From Echinarachnius parma (Eukaryota > Echinodermata > Echinoidea > Clypeasteroida > Echinarachniidae): a stretch of DNA of 64,000 bases. The translations under genes were made by a program, and so were the position numbers. The stretch lies in the NCBI GenBank assembly GCA_037951105.1, contig JBAMJV010003014.1, positions 248,001 through 312,000 on the forward strand. The letters run 5' to 3'. How positions within the stretch are numbered: the first letter of the stretch is position 1; every line of letters begins with the position of its first letter. Under the pieces are notes generated by a model. That model saw only the letters and a program-made list of their open reading frames with translations. It did not search any database and was not told the DNA's origin. Shown in pieces: positions 11,799 through 23,642 of the stretch.

Positions 11799-12905
11799 GT
11801 TTATACCGTATATAATTATAATGAAATGTGACTTAGCCAAACAGAGTTTAGAGGGGCTCAGAAAGGCCAATCAGATGGTTCACTGCAGCTCAAAACAATA
11901 TATAAATTATTTTCAAAGTATAATCTTGTTATACCTTAGATATCATCAGTATAGAGCTATTATAGCCTATGACTTATTAGAGCTAGTGGTACAGCCTCAA
12001 ACTTTTCGGCCACCTGAGGAAGTGTAGAAAAGTGGCCCACTGCAGACAAGTGACCTATAACCATCAAAATGTCACATTCTTTTGATCTGTATATAGAGAT
12101 CGCTTTCGGTGACCACCATAAGGCAGGTTGGCTGCTATAGACAGGTACTAGGCCACTAAAATTGGTTAGGCTGTATCAAAGACACTACAAGGTCTTTGGC
12201 TGTATGCATAATAAAGACCCTGCGATGGAATATGAATCGATGGTTTTGGGAAGTGACCATCATGGTTACTTCAAAAGTATTCTTTAAACAAATAATGATT
12301 TTAATGACATAATTATGTGAACAGCCCATACTCGGCGTACCAAGGGGGTTGGGGGAGGGGTTCAACCCCCCCCCCCCCCCACCCCCTTTACAAAATTTAA
12401 GTGGTCTCGAGGCCAAATTTTAGTGTTCTCGACCATCATAACCAATGGTCTCGCCCCCCAAAAACCAAGTGGTCTCGGTCTCGGCCTTGAAATTTTTGAT
12501 GGATCTCGGTCTTGGCCTGGAAAATTGTTGAAGGATCTCGGACTCGGCTTCGAAAAATCTTCACTGACACCCCCCTCGAAAAATCTTCACCGACACCCCC
12601 CCTCATAATAATGAATAGAACAGTTTATAAAGTGAAATCGTTTACTGAATAAAATGAAAAGTGCATTTTCCATTGATTAAAAAAAAAACTAGGCCTACAC
12701 ACCTTTTCTCTGGATGTTTTTTTGTTTGTTTAATTGTACTCCAGTCATAAAAACGAAGTATTAGTCTAAATATCAGTATTAGACCAGATTTTGCCCCTTT
12801 TTGTAGTCTGATCGGCTTGTTTGTTGTTGTTTATAAACGTACAAGTTTGCTTTTTACAAATCAATTTTACCAAAAGAGGGCGACATACCCACGCTTGCAA
12901 GGAAG

Positions 12906-14972
12906 ATGGCTGCGCCCTATCCATCGTCTGTCGTCAGTCTTACTGTGGGATTTTTCTTCTTCCCTTGTCTTTATGCGCTTCTCAGTCGTTTAATTGAAGG
13001 AATTTCATTTTCAACGAACGGGAAAAGTGATAGTTCAGTCTCTGTAGCAGTGGCCGTTCGGTAAGGAAGATGTCATTGATTGAATATAGTCTAAAACATG
13101 TCTTACTAATGTAGCATTCTTAATTCAGTCCCATATATTGATTTTGATGTTAGACTCACTCTGCATTGAATCCTCACACCTCTTGCTGTAATTGAATGTT
13201 GGACTATTCTTTAGTATAGCACTCCTGTGGAAGACAAAACATTACCCACATTTGATAAATATATACAACTATCTATATACAACAGTGTTGTGGTTTTCAA
13301 ATGTTAATTCTGAGTGCAATATGAATGTATTTCCATTTATTTTGTTCCAACAGGCAACACCAACACAGTAATTCAGTATTATTAGTACCGGTAATTACAA
13401 TTTAAATTTACATTGCTTTGGTCATTGTCTATGATAATTTTGTTAATGGAATCACACAAAGCTACATAACAATAGCGTTGTGCGGAGATCAACCTCCTCC
13501 GCCTGCTGCACTATCCAACACAAAAACATTTTTTGGGGGGCCGATTCCCACCCCTACTAGACAAGGGGTTAACAGCATGCTGCATTAACCCCTTACTCCA
13601 TTGCCTTGAAAAAAGCCTGATAGTCAGCTGCCTTCATTGTCCCAATAAACACTGGGGAAATCGGGAAATCCCCTGTCTGCCTAGCCTTAAACTAGATGTT
13701 TTTCACACTATTGATCAATTTGATGCTGTGTATGTCTGTGTATGTCTGTTTGTTCAACAAACAATTATAGCATGCCTTCATTGAATCATTGTGTTAATCT
13801 TATAAGTAGTTCAAAGCTGGTTGTAAAGAATTCCTTAAGAGTCACAAATTGACCTATATTCATTGTTATATACTTTGGAATGCGATACAAAAGCCACATG
13901 TATTGACTATTGTCTTGTCCAGACACCTATTGAAATGCTGCACCCCTGCAAATAGTATAAGTCAGAGTACTTTGCAGAACCCATTGTCAGTTAGGTCATT
14001 CAGACACTAATCTCTGAAATAATCCCTTCAGCCTTTTGATAATACTGGCTGGCAGACAAGCCTAAACATGTAAACAACTGTTCTAAAACCTGTGGTTGAG
14101 GGCTGCACAGTCAGAAAGCTCATGCTCAGATTGGAGCTTCAAGTCATAGATCAAATATTTTAAAAACTGGAATTTAAAGTGCTTCTGACATTGGAAAGCT
14201 CATGTAAGTTTTAAATTATATTCAATTCTAACCCCCTGTTATGTTAAGTTTGATTAATTGGTGAGATTTTATGATTTTATGATTTTTGCCAGTCTCACAA
14301 ATTTGTTTACTGCAGCCCACCAGCGGGACCACATGTAGCTAGTGCAATACCAATGTATGACAGTGTTTTGAATTTTTTGCCCGACACGGTCCGAAATTTA
14401 AATCACCGATTATGGGTATTTTTTCAATTTGTCACGCTTTCTTTTTCAGTCCTAAGTTACCTTAACTATATTGATTTAGGATTGTCTTATATTATGAGAA
14501 GAAAAAAGAAGATTTCATACCTTTTTTGAAATTCCTTGTCCCGAAAGCTCGTCTCTTGCACACATTCGTAATCCAGTTCACATGGCACTGCTCTATATCG
14601 TGTGACCTTCATAGAACGCACAGAAACACCTTCCTCGTCTTGAGGGGGTACTCTTATAATGTGATATATTTCAAGTGGGTGAGGACAAACAGTCAAAGAG
14701 AACCCTGGCTGGTTTTTCGGACTAGTTAATATATGCACGTGACATCGGGTGACCCGTTGTCCATATCAACACTAAATAATGGCATGAATGCCAAAGGACG
14801 CGATTTTATGATGATTCTTGCCGGGATAGTCTCCTTTCCGTGATTTTGTAATGAAATTTCTTTGGCTTTCATTTGAACATGTAAAGTATGGGCAAAGTGT
14901 GGTATAAAGATACTATAGGGGTGTCTCTTTTTAATGTTCATCATGTTTGGTTGCAGGGGCTGCAGAACCGGT

Positions 14973-15003
<31 letters not shown>

Positions 15004-15492
15004 GGCTGGAAGTAAAGTGTGTCACTTTCAAAAGATCCTTGAAGGGCCGGGTTGGGGGCTCTTCATAAAAAACATATTTGGGGTGAATTTACAAGTATTT
15101 GTTATTATTTTTAGCATTATTTATTGTATTAATTTGTAATTTTGGCATCTATTTATATTATGTACTATTTATTTTGTATTGTTTATCGATCTATTTAGTT
15201 GATTTGTTTATTTTTGTTTTTTTAGTTATAAATGTATTCATTTATATATTTAATTTCCTTTATTATTCATTTGTAAGTTTGTGTATTTATTTTGTCATTT
15301 GCTTTATTTCATCTATAGGCTATATTTTTTTTGTCATTTATATATTTATTTCGTTCATTTATTTTTATTAATTTATCTATTTCATATTTCTAAACATTTT
15401 GTATTGTATTAAATACTATTTATTAATTTTTTTAATGTTATTTTATATAGGGAGCCTTAGCCCAATTTATTTGTTGATTTGTGTTTGTGCGT

Positions 15493-15538
<46 letters not shown>

Positions 15539-18500
15539 CATGTGGTCAGTATATTCAAAGATCAGCTGTTATGTCAACCAGCCATGATCTTATCACACTC
15601 ACAGAAAATAAAAGACATTGACAATCATATTTGCACCTCATAACCTTGCTGAATAACTTATTATTTCTTGTTGTTCTTTTTTTTTTTGAGGGGGGGGGGG
15701 TCAGTGGGTGGTTGATGGGGGTCACCACCCCCATCCCCCCCCCCCTCGTAGCCATGGGGATTTGAGGTTTCATTTAAAAAAAAATTAAATGAGGGGGGGG
15801 GGGGGTGGTCAGGGGGGTCGCGCCCCAACCACCCCCCCCCCCCCCTCCCCATAGCCAAAGGGAATTGATGTTCCATTAAACAAAAATGTGGTTGGGGGGG
15901 GGGGGGTGGTCAGGGGGTCGCCCGCTACCACCCCCCCCCCCCCCCCTCCCCAATCCCCATAGCCAAAGGGATTTGAGGTTTCATTTTACAAAAAAAATGG
16001 GGGGGGGGTCGCCCCCTACCACCCCCCCCCCCCCCCCCTTCCCGGTAGCCAAAGTGATTTGAGGTTTCATAAAAATGAAACAAATGGGGGGGGGGGGGGT
16101 GGTCAGGGGGGTCGCCCCCCCCCCACCCCCCACCATAGCCAAGGGGATTTGAGGTTACTTCAAACAAACACAAATGAGGGGGGGTGGTCGGTGGGGTCGC
16201 CCCCCTACCACCACCCCCCCCCCCCACCACCACCCCCCCCCCCCCCCCCCCCATTGCTGAGATGATGGGAGGAATAACATTGAAATTGAATAGAAATTGG
16301 GGTGTGGATAGCCGTTGGCCCACCTTACCCCCATAAGATCAATTTTCTCCTTTTTTTTTGGGGGGGGGGGGGGGGGTCAATTCCATGACTATGAAGAAAG
16401 GAGGGGGTTTCCAAAACACAATTTATTCGAGGGGGACCCTAAACTCAAACACAATTTTGTTTGGGTATAACATGGCAGTGCCAGTTTGGCAAGAAGACTA
16501 GATAGGATTATGTTGCTAAACAACACACACAAAAGAAATAACAGTCTATTCATCGGTTTTCAAGAATGTTGTCTGCTACTGTAATGAAAAATCCACTCTT
16601 CAAGATTATTTCCTTTTAAATTGCCTTTATTTCATAAAATCTTCGTGTTTTTTTTGTGCTGTTGGGACAAAATGGTATTCTTATTAATAAAACACAATTT
16701 AAGTAAAGATTTAAGTAAAGATTTAAGGAATGATGTTCAAACTAGAAACAACATCACAATAGTATACGGGTTAGCCATATGTGTAACATACAAAGTATTT
16801 TACACATAAGTATAGGTATGCTGCAGCCTGCCTATGAGAGTGACCCAAGGGTGGCCGATTCCTCCCTCCATTTACCAGCAAATGCAAAATTACTTTTATT
16901 TATGTGATCCTCAATAATATATAATTTGATAATAATTACAGACTCTGTTGATTTGAAGACTGCAAAATGTAGAAAAAATGATTATTTCCCATCCGTTTTA
17001 CTTACTGATGCGTCCTAAAATACAGTGTACGAAAAGGCGGTATACTTATCTCCAGCGTATTAGCGTAATTCCATGTAAATGGTCCAACTGATTGGACCAT
17101 TTACTTTAGTAGATGTGAAAGGAATGATGTTCTAAATTTATGACATTTGTTCATAATAAATGTTCATAATAAATGTGTATGAATAATTGAATATAAGATG
17201 TAAATCCCATAGAGAATGTATACATGTATGCGCTGTATAAATTATTAGTATTAAATTTGATTTAGATTTAAGTTACTCTTTCTCTATAATTGCAGATTAG
17301 TTTCCATAATCCAAGCTATTTGTGCTGTTGCCATTGGTTACTTCATCATCATAGAAACCTACCAAGATGTGATCTACAGCAGGTAGCTATCTTTTATACT
17401 ATATTGTTTGAGCGATCATTGATTCAATCTATCATGCATCCTCTGGGCTCTTTTTACAAAGTCTGATGTGATGATATCTGCCCACATCCGGAAAAAAATA
17501 GATCACATTCCCGGTCATTCAAAAGATTGTGTGATCATTGGGATCTATCTCTTTAGCCCATCAAGGACGATGGCCCACAGCCACATATTTGTGGTTTGGT
17601 AGTCCTACATTTAAGCAAGAAGATAAAAAGTCAAAGTAAGTGTACAAGGAGAAAAAGCATAAATTGCTCTATTTTCAGAGTCCTATTTTGTTACTGTAAC
17701 TGCTTTCGTTATTTTTTAATGATTTTTTGTATTAATGCGCATATCGCTACAATTTAGGAAAATCCTTAAATTGGCAACAAATTTTTAATATTTTCAAAAC
17801 ATATTTTGGCGTTCAAATTGGCAACTTGCGGCAAAAATAATTCATATTTGTCCTACATTTTAATAACTAAATATGTTTTACCTTTTTTTTACGACATTAA
17901 TGGGCATTAACAAAATAGGAGTTGCCAATTTGTTTTGGGAAAGAATTATCAATTTTGCCTTGAAATAGCTCTCGTCTTTGATGGGTTAGTTGATGTTAGT
18001 TGACTATGTGTATACTTTCAATTTGTGTAATTCATAATTCAGTTTTAAAACAGCTATTCATGAAAGCACTTAGATACCATTCATCAATCTATCTATTTAT
18101 GTATGTTCATATGTGCGAACTGCTTGTCCTTATACTAGCAAGGCATCTTTAGCTTAACAGGTATCATACACTGTTGTTTCATGTATGTAGGACTTGGGAA
18201 GGAATATTTATTATAATCTAACTTCAAATTCATCGTTTGCAGGTCAGACCTGGTGGAGAGATATGCAAGCTTCGCTGTGTCGTACATGGTCTACGATGTC
18301 GTCGGTATGTGCCTCATTCACAGGGAAGACAGGCAGATGACGGAGGATCCTATGATGAAGGTGGTCGCATCGTTTCTGGCCAAAGACTGGATCCTGGTCA
18401 TTCACCACCTGGCCGTCGCCTTCATCCTCTATCCCTTCATAATGGTCAGTGGTCACTGAGTGGCAAAGCATGGTCTGAATAATGGGGGGGGGGGGGGGGG

Positions 18501-19767
18501 TACGCTCTTATGAATTTATTTCTTTCTTTATTTTTTTATCCTTACACTTTGAATCATTTGATGTCAAATGAGAAAGAAAAGGGGGCTAAGTCACATTTTG
18601 TACTACATAGAGATAATCATGTTTGAATCTTGAAAGCCAAATTTAGCTCTCTTTTATGTTTGATAAATTTTCCCCAAATTATAAATAATTATGTCTGAAC
18701 AGTTTGCATCATAACGAGAAGGCTCTGACCTACAAGATGGTCAGCAGAACTCAATTCAGCAAAAAATTGACTTAACGCCCTCCTCAATCTCACCCGACGA
18801 TAGTTGAACAATTTTGTTTTGTTTTTGTTCCCTTTATTAGTTTTTCAGGAATGGAAAGGGTGATTTTTTGATTGGCTGCTTCTTCATGACGGAGCTGAGC
18901 ACACCCTCGTTAAATATCAGGAAAATACTGCTAAAGGTAATCAATATAATTATTTAAATAACAAGATCTTTAGACTCTTGCTAGTCAAAAATAAACACCT
19001 TTTAGAGAGGTTTTCTTTGACTAGTATGACTCAATTATCTGAGGGCATTCAGAAATCTCAAGCTGCTGTGAACCATTGATTGGCCAATTTCAGAAAGTCT
19101 TTCATAGCACTTTTTTGCCTATATTTGGGTTTGAATTTAATATCTTACCGTATGGGCTATTATTTACTATAGCATGTTTAAATATTTCAAAAAAATTGTT
19201 CCTATCGTGGAGCTCCTGGCACACAATGAGTGCAATAATAATACATTAAAGTATACATGTAATTGTAAATGTGTAGAGACAGTGGTCTGTGCATGATGTA
19301 TTTTCTCTGTGAAGTTGTTTGATACATATTGAACATTTCCATGCATTTTAACTTTTGTCAATCGATAGCTTGTGAATTATTACCGGTAACTATTTTCTAG
19401 GAAAAATAGATGTATTACTTTGTTTCTTATTCTGCTCTATATCTTCCAGTTACAATTAGCCGGTACTTGGTTCTTCAATCTCAACAATGTGCTCTTCATA
19501 GTGACTTTCTTTGTGTGCCGAGTCCTCCTGTTTCCCTTCATGTACTGGGCGTATGCACGCAACAAGCAGCTGACGCTATATCAGGCAATGACGTCCATGC
19601 GACTTGTCTGTCACGTTGGCTGTGCTATCATCCTGTTGCTACAGTTCATGTGGCTGAGTATATTTATCAAGAGCATCGCACGGCGGCGACAGAACGGTCC
19701 CTCCCCTAAGAAACAACTTATCATGCAAGAACCCATTGTTTTACTATGCACTGACAAAGTTGACTGA
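12906..19767 (+). CDS. TLCD3: TLC-domain membrane protein, TLCD3 (FAM57) family; five exons, complete
   Basis: Coding exons are 12906-13060, 17296-17382, 18243-18444, 18841-18936 and 19450-19767. All junctions are GT/AG with consistent phase and give 285 residues, close to vertebrate TLCD3A/B (about 257-275). The start MAAPYPSSVV leads into a hydrophobic helix (10-27). Exon 2 encodes a second helix. Exon 3 has the conserved YMVYDVVGM segment (D99) and the His pair H135-H136 typical of TLC domains. Exon 4 carries GDFLIGCFFMTELSTP and exon 5 LLFPFMYWAYAR, both strongly like TLCD3A/B as I remember them. Family members are polytopic ER/plasma-membrane proteins tied to ceramide and lipid metabolism; the enzymatic activity of this one is not shown. 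The exon 4 acceptor must be at 18840/18841, because the nearby AG at 18848 would give an immediate stop. Assignment to the A or B paralogue is not possible by eye, and an invertebrate gene may predate that split. Confidence 0.93.
14519..14729 (-). other. Possible isolated coding exon, unidentified
   Basis: On the minus strand an AG (TTAACTAG) precedes an open stretch of about 70 codons of non-repetitive composition (HPLEIYHIIRVPPQDEEG, CELDYECVQETSFRDKEFQK) ending at AAAAAAG/GTATGA. It lies inside TLCD3 intron 1. No flanking exons were found and no family is recognised; it may be chance or part of a decayed element. Confidence 0.22.
15486..15538. repeat. (GT)n microsatellite
   Basis: About 25 GT/GC dinucleotides in TLCD3 intron 1. 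Confidence 0.95.
15680..16260. repeat. Minisatellite of about 100-bp units with alternating G and C runs
   Basis: Five or six units each contain a G run, GGTCAGGGGGTCGCC, a C run, and ATAGCCAAAGGGATTTGAGG. Each unit can fold into a G/C hairpin; the frames through it are artefacts. Confidence 0.9.
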
Positions 19768-20818
19768 GGATAAATAATGAAGAAAATAAGAAAAAATATA
19801 TAGCACTTTATTACAGTTAACTCTCAAACTGCTTGGAGCATGATGATGTGAAGAAAGAACCATATAGTTTTCTCCTAGCAGTTCACAATGTTGCACTTTG
19901 ATTCTCTTTCTATCATTATATCTATTATTTACAATCTTTAAAAAAAAAAATCTTTAAAAACTTTAAAAACTGCATCGTTGTGCTAACGAGAGGATGATTT
20001 TGACAGATCAATTTTAAACTTGGTATGGGTGTACATACATGTATCGTGGGGTCAATGATCTATGTAAATTGTGGGGTCATGAAGTCAAAGGTCACAGGGC
20101 TCATTATCTTAATTTTCTAAAATTGTCAATCATTTGCCATACAGTACTTTACAAACTAAGTGAGCACACAGGGAGGAACTACATTGTATGTGTTAAAATC
20201 TGGATAATTAGCAGTATAGTTCAAGATGAAATTATTTGTGTACCAGTGAATGCTATTTGTATTTGTGCTATTCGTGTTTGTGTCTACCTCAGGGAAAGAA
20301 TAAAACATGTGAAGACTTCAAATGCAAAATTAGCAACGATGAAGCTATTTTTCTTCTTCATTTTTAATAGATAAAAATTCAATCATTTCAAACAAAAAAT
20401 TATATTTCAAAAGATACCTTATCTTAGTGACTGTATAATTATGTATATGAAGATATAGTTTTAAAGATATGATTTAAACTATCTCTTTTTCAAATTTGTT
20501 ATATTGTTTTTCAGGTTTAATAGAAATTATCTCATATAGATAAAACTTGTCTACTTTTGTTTTTTTTTGCATATAAACTCTTTATGATTTATGTATTTTA
20601 GAACACTGATGCATGTTGTGTATTATACACTGATGAATGATTACTGAATGATGTATTTACCATGTGTGATTTTATATATCTTTCATATGCAATCGTTTGA
20701 ATTTCTGTGTAAACTTTGCCTCGACAGAAACTTGTTTTAATTTGAATGCATTTCCATCAATTATCTTCTTTTTATAATGTTGACATATTTGTAAACTTGT
20801 ATTGTGTGAGGACTTGTA

Positions 20819-20995
20819 CAGTGAAACCTCATTATAACAAGAACCTTGGGTAGGATCATGAAAATTACCTCGTTATATCAGGGTAAAAAAGCAAATTAAA
20901 GAACACAGAGAGTTTGGACCAGCAAAATGACTTTGCCTATATTTCAATAAGAGGGTTTTTATTGTATCAGAGCTCCTTATAATGGGGTTCCACTG
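20819..20995. mobile_element. CAGTGGAACC-type MITE, copy 1
   Basis: Begins CAGTGAAACCTCATTATAAC after TA and ends GGGGTTCCACTG; the right TA has decayed. TA targets suit Tc1/mariner/pogo elements. It lies in the TLCD3 3' region. Confidence 0.65.
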
Positions 20996-21215
20996 CATGT
21001 ATGACATCATTGCTGTAGTTTTCAAAGTTTAATATATGACTTGTATGCAATTAGAAGTGCCCACCGTGTAGACATTTTTATGTGTCTTTTTTTTTAGTGT
21101 ATTTGTTTATCAAACTATTCTACATTTACGTAAGTGTACTTTTGTATCTGTGATTCCATCCGTCATGAATGCAATAAGAAATGCTTAAAAGTTCTACAAA
21201 GTAGTATAATTATGT

Positions 21216-21374
21216 CCATGTTGCAGAACGAGACACAATCGATTGTAAGTCACACAATTTGTGCGTTTCAACCAATAAGATTTGCGCGTTTAGAACACAT
21301 TACACATTATCTGATCTGACTTACAATTAATCGCAACTTACAATCGATTGTATCTCTTTCTGCAACGGGGCCCA
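21216..21374. mobile_element. ATCGATTGTAA palindromic repeat, copy 1
   Basis: Inverted arms around ACAATCGATTGTAAGT and a right end TCTTTCTGCAACGGGGCCC. Two further copies are at 25443 and 52969. No ORF. Confidence 0.7.
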
Positions 21375-22009
21375 TGTGTTTCAGCTGTTTTTAATGATGT
21401 TCACTTGTGTATATGCTTGTATCAGTGAGAGCACGTATAACTAATAGTGCAGAAATAAAATAAATAATATGCAATATCTTTTGTATTTTTTCCAAATATA
21501 GTCACTTGACAAATAAATAACTTGTAAAATGAGATGTAATAATCTCTAGTCATGTTTCAAATAACATGTAGTCTTTCATCTACAGTGTATTATGTTTTGA
21601 AATGTACTTTGAAATGCCTATTCAGATTTTATATTTAATAATAATAATAATATACTTGATTTATATAGCGCCTATCACAATTGATAATCATCTCTAAGAG
21701 CTTTACAATGATACTTTTATATATATATTTCTACTTTTGATTAAAGTGGGTTGAACTGTGTGAACCTTTAATACTTTTGTAATTTCAGTGTGATTTTTCC
21801 TAGTAATATATTTACTTGAGGCCTCCACAAGCTACTAGCCTAGTCAGGCTTGTAAAATGTCTCCTAAATGACGTTTGTTTGATCTAGAGTCGATCGTGCA
21901 TAAGTCAAAATCCATCATGAATGCAGACAAAATTTGACTTTGCCATTATTCGTACAAGCTTGACTTCTGCAAGATTAACTGAATACACTTTACACTAGAA
22001 ATACAGCAA

Positions 22010-22150
22010 AAACCTGTCTATAGCAGCCAACCTGCCTATAGAGGCCACCAAAAGTGATCCCCTGAAGAGAACTCAATGTTATGTAACCTATCTATGGAGG
22101 TCTCTTTTTCGTGTCTCCCTTGGGTGGTCACTATACACAGGTTTGACTGT
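22010..22150. repeat. Dispersed CTGTCTATAGCAGCC repeat (also at 12040, 39200, 40240)
   Basis: Words such as ACCTGCCTATAGAGGCCAC and ACACAGGTTTGACTGTAT recur in four places. The copy at 39200-39660 is interrupted by the CCCCTACAG MITE. Confidence 0.6.
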
Positions 22151-22725
22151 ATATTTCCATGTTCAAGAATTAAAACTATTTAAACACTTTAAATATACAA
22201 TTATATATACAAAATATTTATTAGTGTGAAAAGAGATACAATATACTCATATGCTCCAACATAACCCATACTTAATTTTTGTAATGAATTCAGGCCCTGA
22301 ACCAAGCCTCTACACTAACTTGCCCATAAATTTCAAATTTTCAACTTTTATTTGCCCGAGCAGAATATTGACTTGCCCGTAAAACTAATGTGGAACAACA
22401 GTTAAATCAATTGTGCTAGGTAGCTTGCTTTTTCTCCTGTAGAAATGTTAGTTGCTTGATCGAGCATCCATTAAATTAATGTTAAATTTGACTTGCCCGA
22501 CATCATATTTTACTTTTGGACAAGTGCTAGTGTCCAAGCCCTACCTGAAAGATTCCTTGGGCATAGAAAACGGAAGTAGGTAGGTTAAAGAATACCATAT
22601 CAAATATAGTCATACGGAAGAAGACCGACATAGCCATGTAATTTATGTGGTACTCAATCTCAAAAATTGTTTTTGCAACCCTGACAAAACAACATTTATT
22701 CCAAACATAATGAAACTGACCAGTA

Positions 22726-22870
22726 GCCCATTTCATAAAACATTGTTGTAAGAGTCCAATTATTGTAACTATTTGGTCAACAGCCAATCAGTATGGAGCA
22801 TTACAGCTGTTGCCATGGTAGTTACAATATTGGACACTTACAACAATTGCAAGTGTTTTATGAAATGGGC
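22726..22870. mobile_element. Palindromic MITE, GCCCATTTCATAAAAC family
   Basis: 145 bp; ends GCCCATTTCATAAAACATTG and its complement, TA on both sides, and an inner inverted repeat around GTAAGAGTCCAAT. Confidence 0.75.
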
Positions 22871-23470
22871 TACTGAAGTATATAATATAAATGAAAAATC
22901 AGCAAGAAAATTTCAGCTGGGCGAGCACCAATCGGTGATGCAGCCCTCTATTAGATTTCCACAAATAGACCACTCAATTACATCTTATTGTGATGGATAT
23001 GAAGAAGCGTGATATTGGAAATTAATTTCATTAAAAATAACTACCATTACTATAGTGGTTTACTCAATTACATATGTATACCTTTGTTGGTAAATTTAAT
23101 ATGTTCATCAAACATTAATATTTTACAAAAAATTACTCTTCCCAGAGTTCATGATATATCTGTCACTGTAGATTTTCTATGTTCATATTTCTGTTGCTTC
23201 CTAAATGTACGTTTCCGTGACATTCTCAAAACTTATAAATTCCAAAGCGGGAATTTAGTTCCGGCTTTAGGTCCTCAGCGGGGATTTAGTCCACGAACAG
23301 CAACAAGAGCCCCCCTTAATTTTCTCAAAACAATCAATAAAATAAATTTCTGATTGCTATTTTGATGCAAACAAGCTTGAAAATTTGCAACCCAAAATGA
23401 ATAATTTGTTCCACCGAGCAACACATACAGTCTATAGATGGACCCACATTACTGATGACACTTTACAGAC

Positions 23471-23476
23471 TTTATT
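23471..23476 (-). terminator. EMG1 polyadenylation signal (AATAAA on minus strand)
   Basis: TTTATT on the plus strand reads AATAAA on the minus strand, about 165 bp past the EMG1 stop codon, a normal distance for a 3' UTR. Confidence 0.55.
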
Positions 23477-23642
23477 ACTCAATGCTATACTATTTCCATG
23501 TATGCAAGCTAGAGAAGTAGCACCTGTAAATGCAAATTGTTCCCCCTGGTGACAGCGCTGATGTTCAGAACTTCCACAACTTTCACATACAGTCTATCGA
23601 GCCACATTACTCATGGCATGTTACAGAGTGTATTCCTCAATG

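Larger units (their letters stand above)
19768..21470 (+). other. TLCD3 3' UTR and downstream sequence with candidate poly(A) signals
   Basis: A/T-rich sequence after the stop has AATAAA at 20299-20304 and another at 21454-21459 followed by overlapping copies. Either could end the transcript. A TA-flanked MITE and a palindromic repeat lie within this stretch and are listed separately. Confidence 0.4.

Noticed and set aside
15925..16323. Gly/Pro-rich open frames on both strands
   Set aside because: They arise from G and C homopolymer runs in the minisatellite.
18445..18482. Read-through of TLCD3 exon 3 to a TGA as an alternative end
   Set aside because: GTCAGT at 18445 is a usable donor, and the next exon continues the conserved family sequence in phase.
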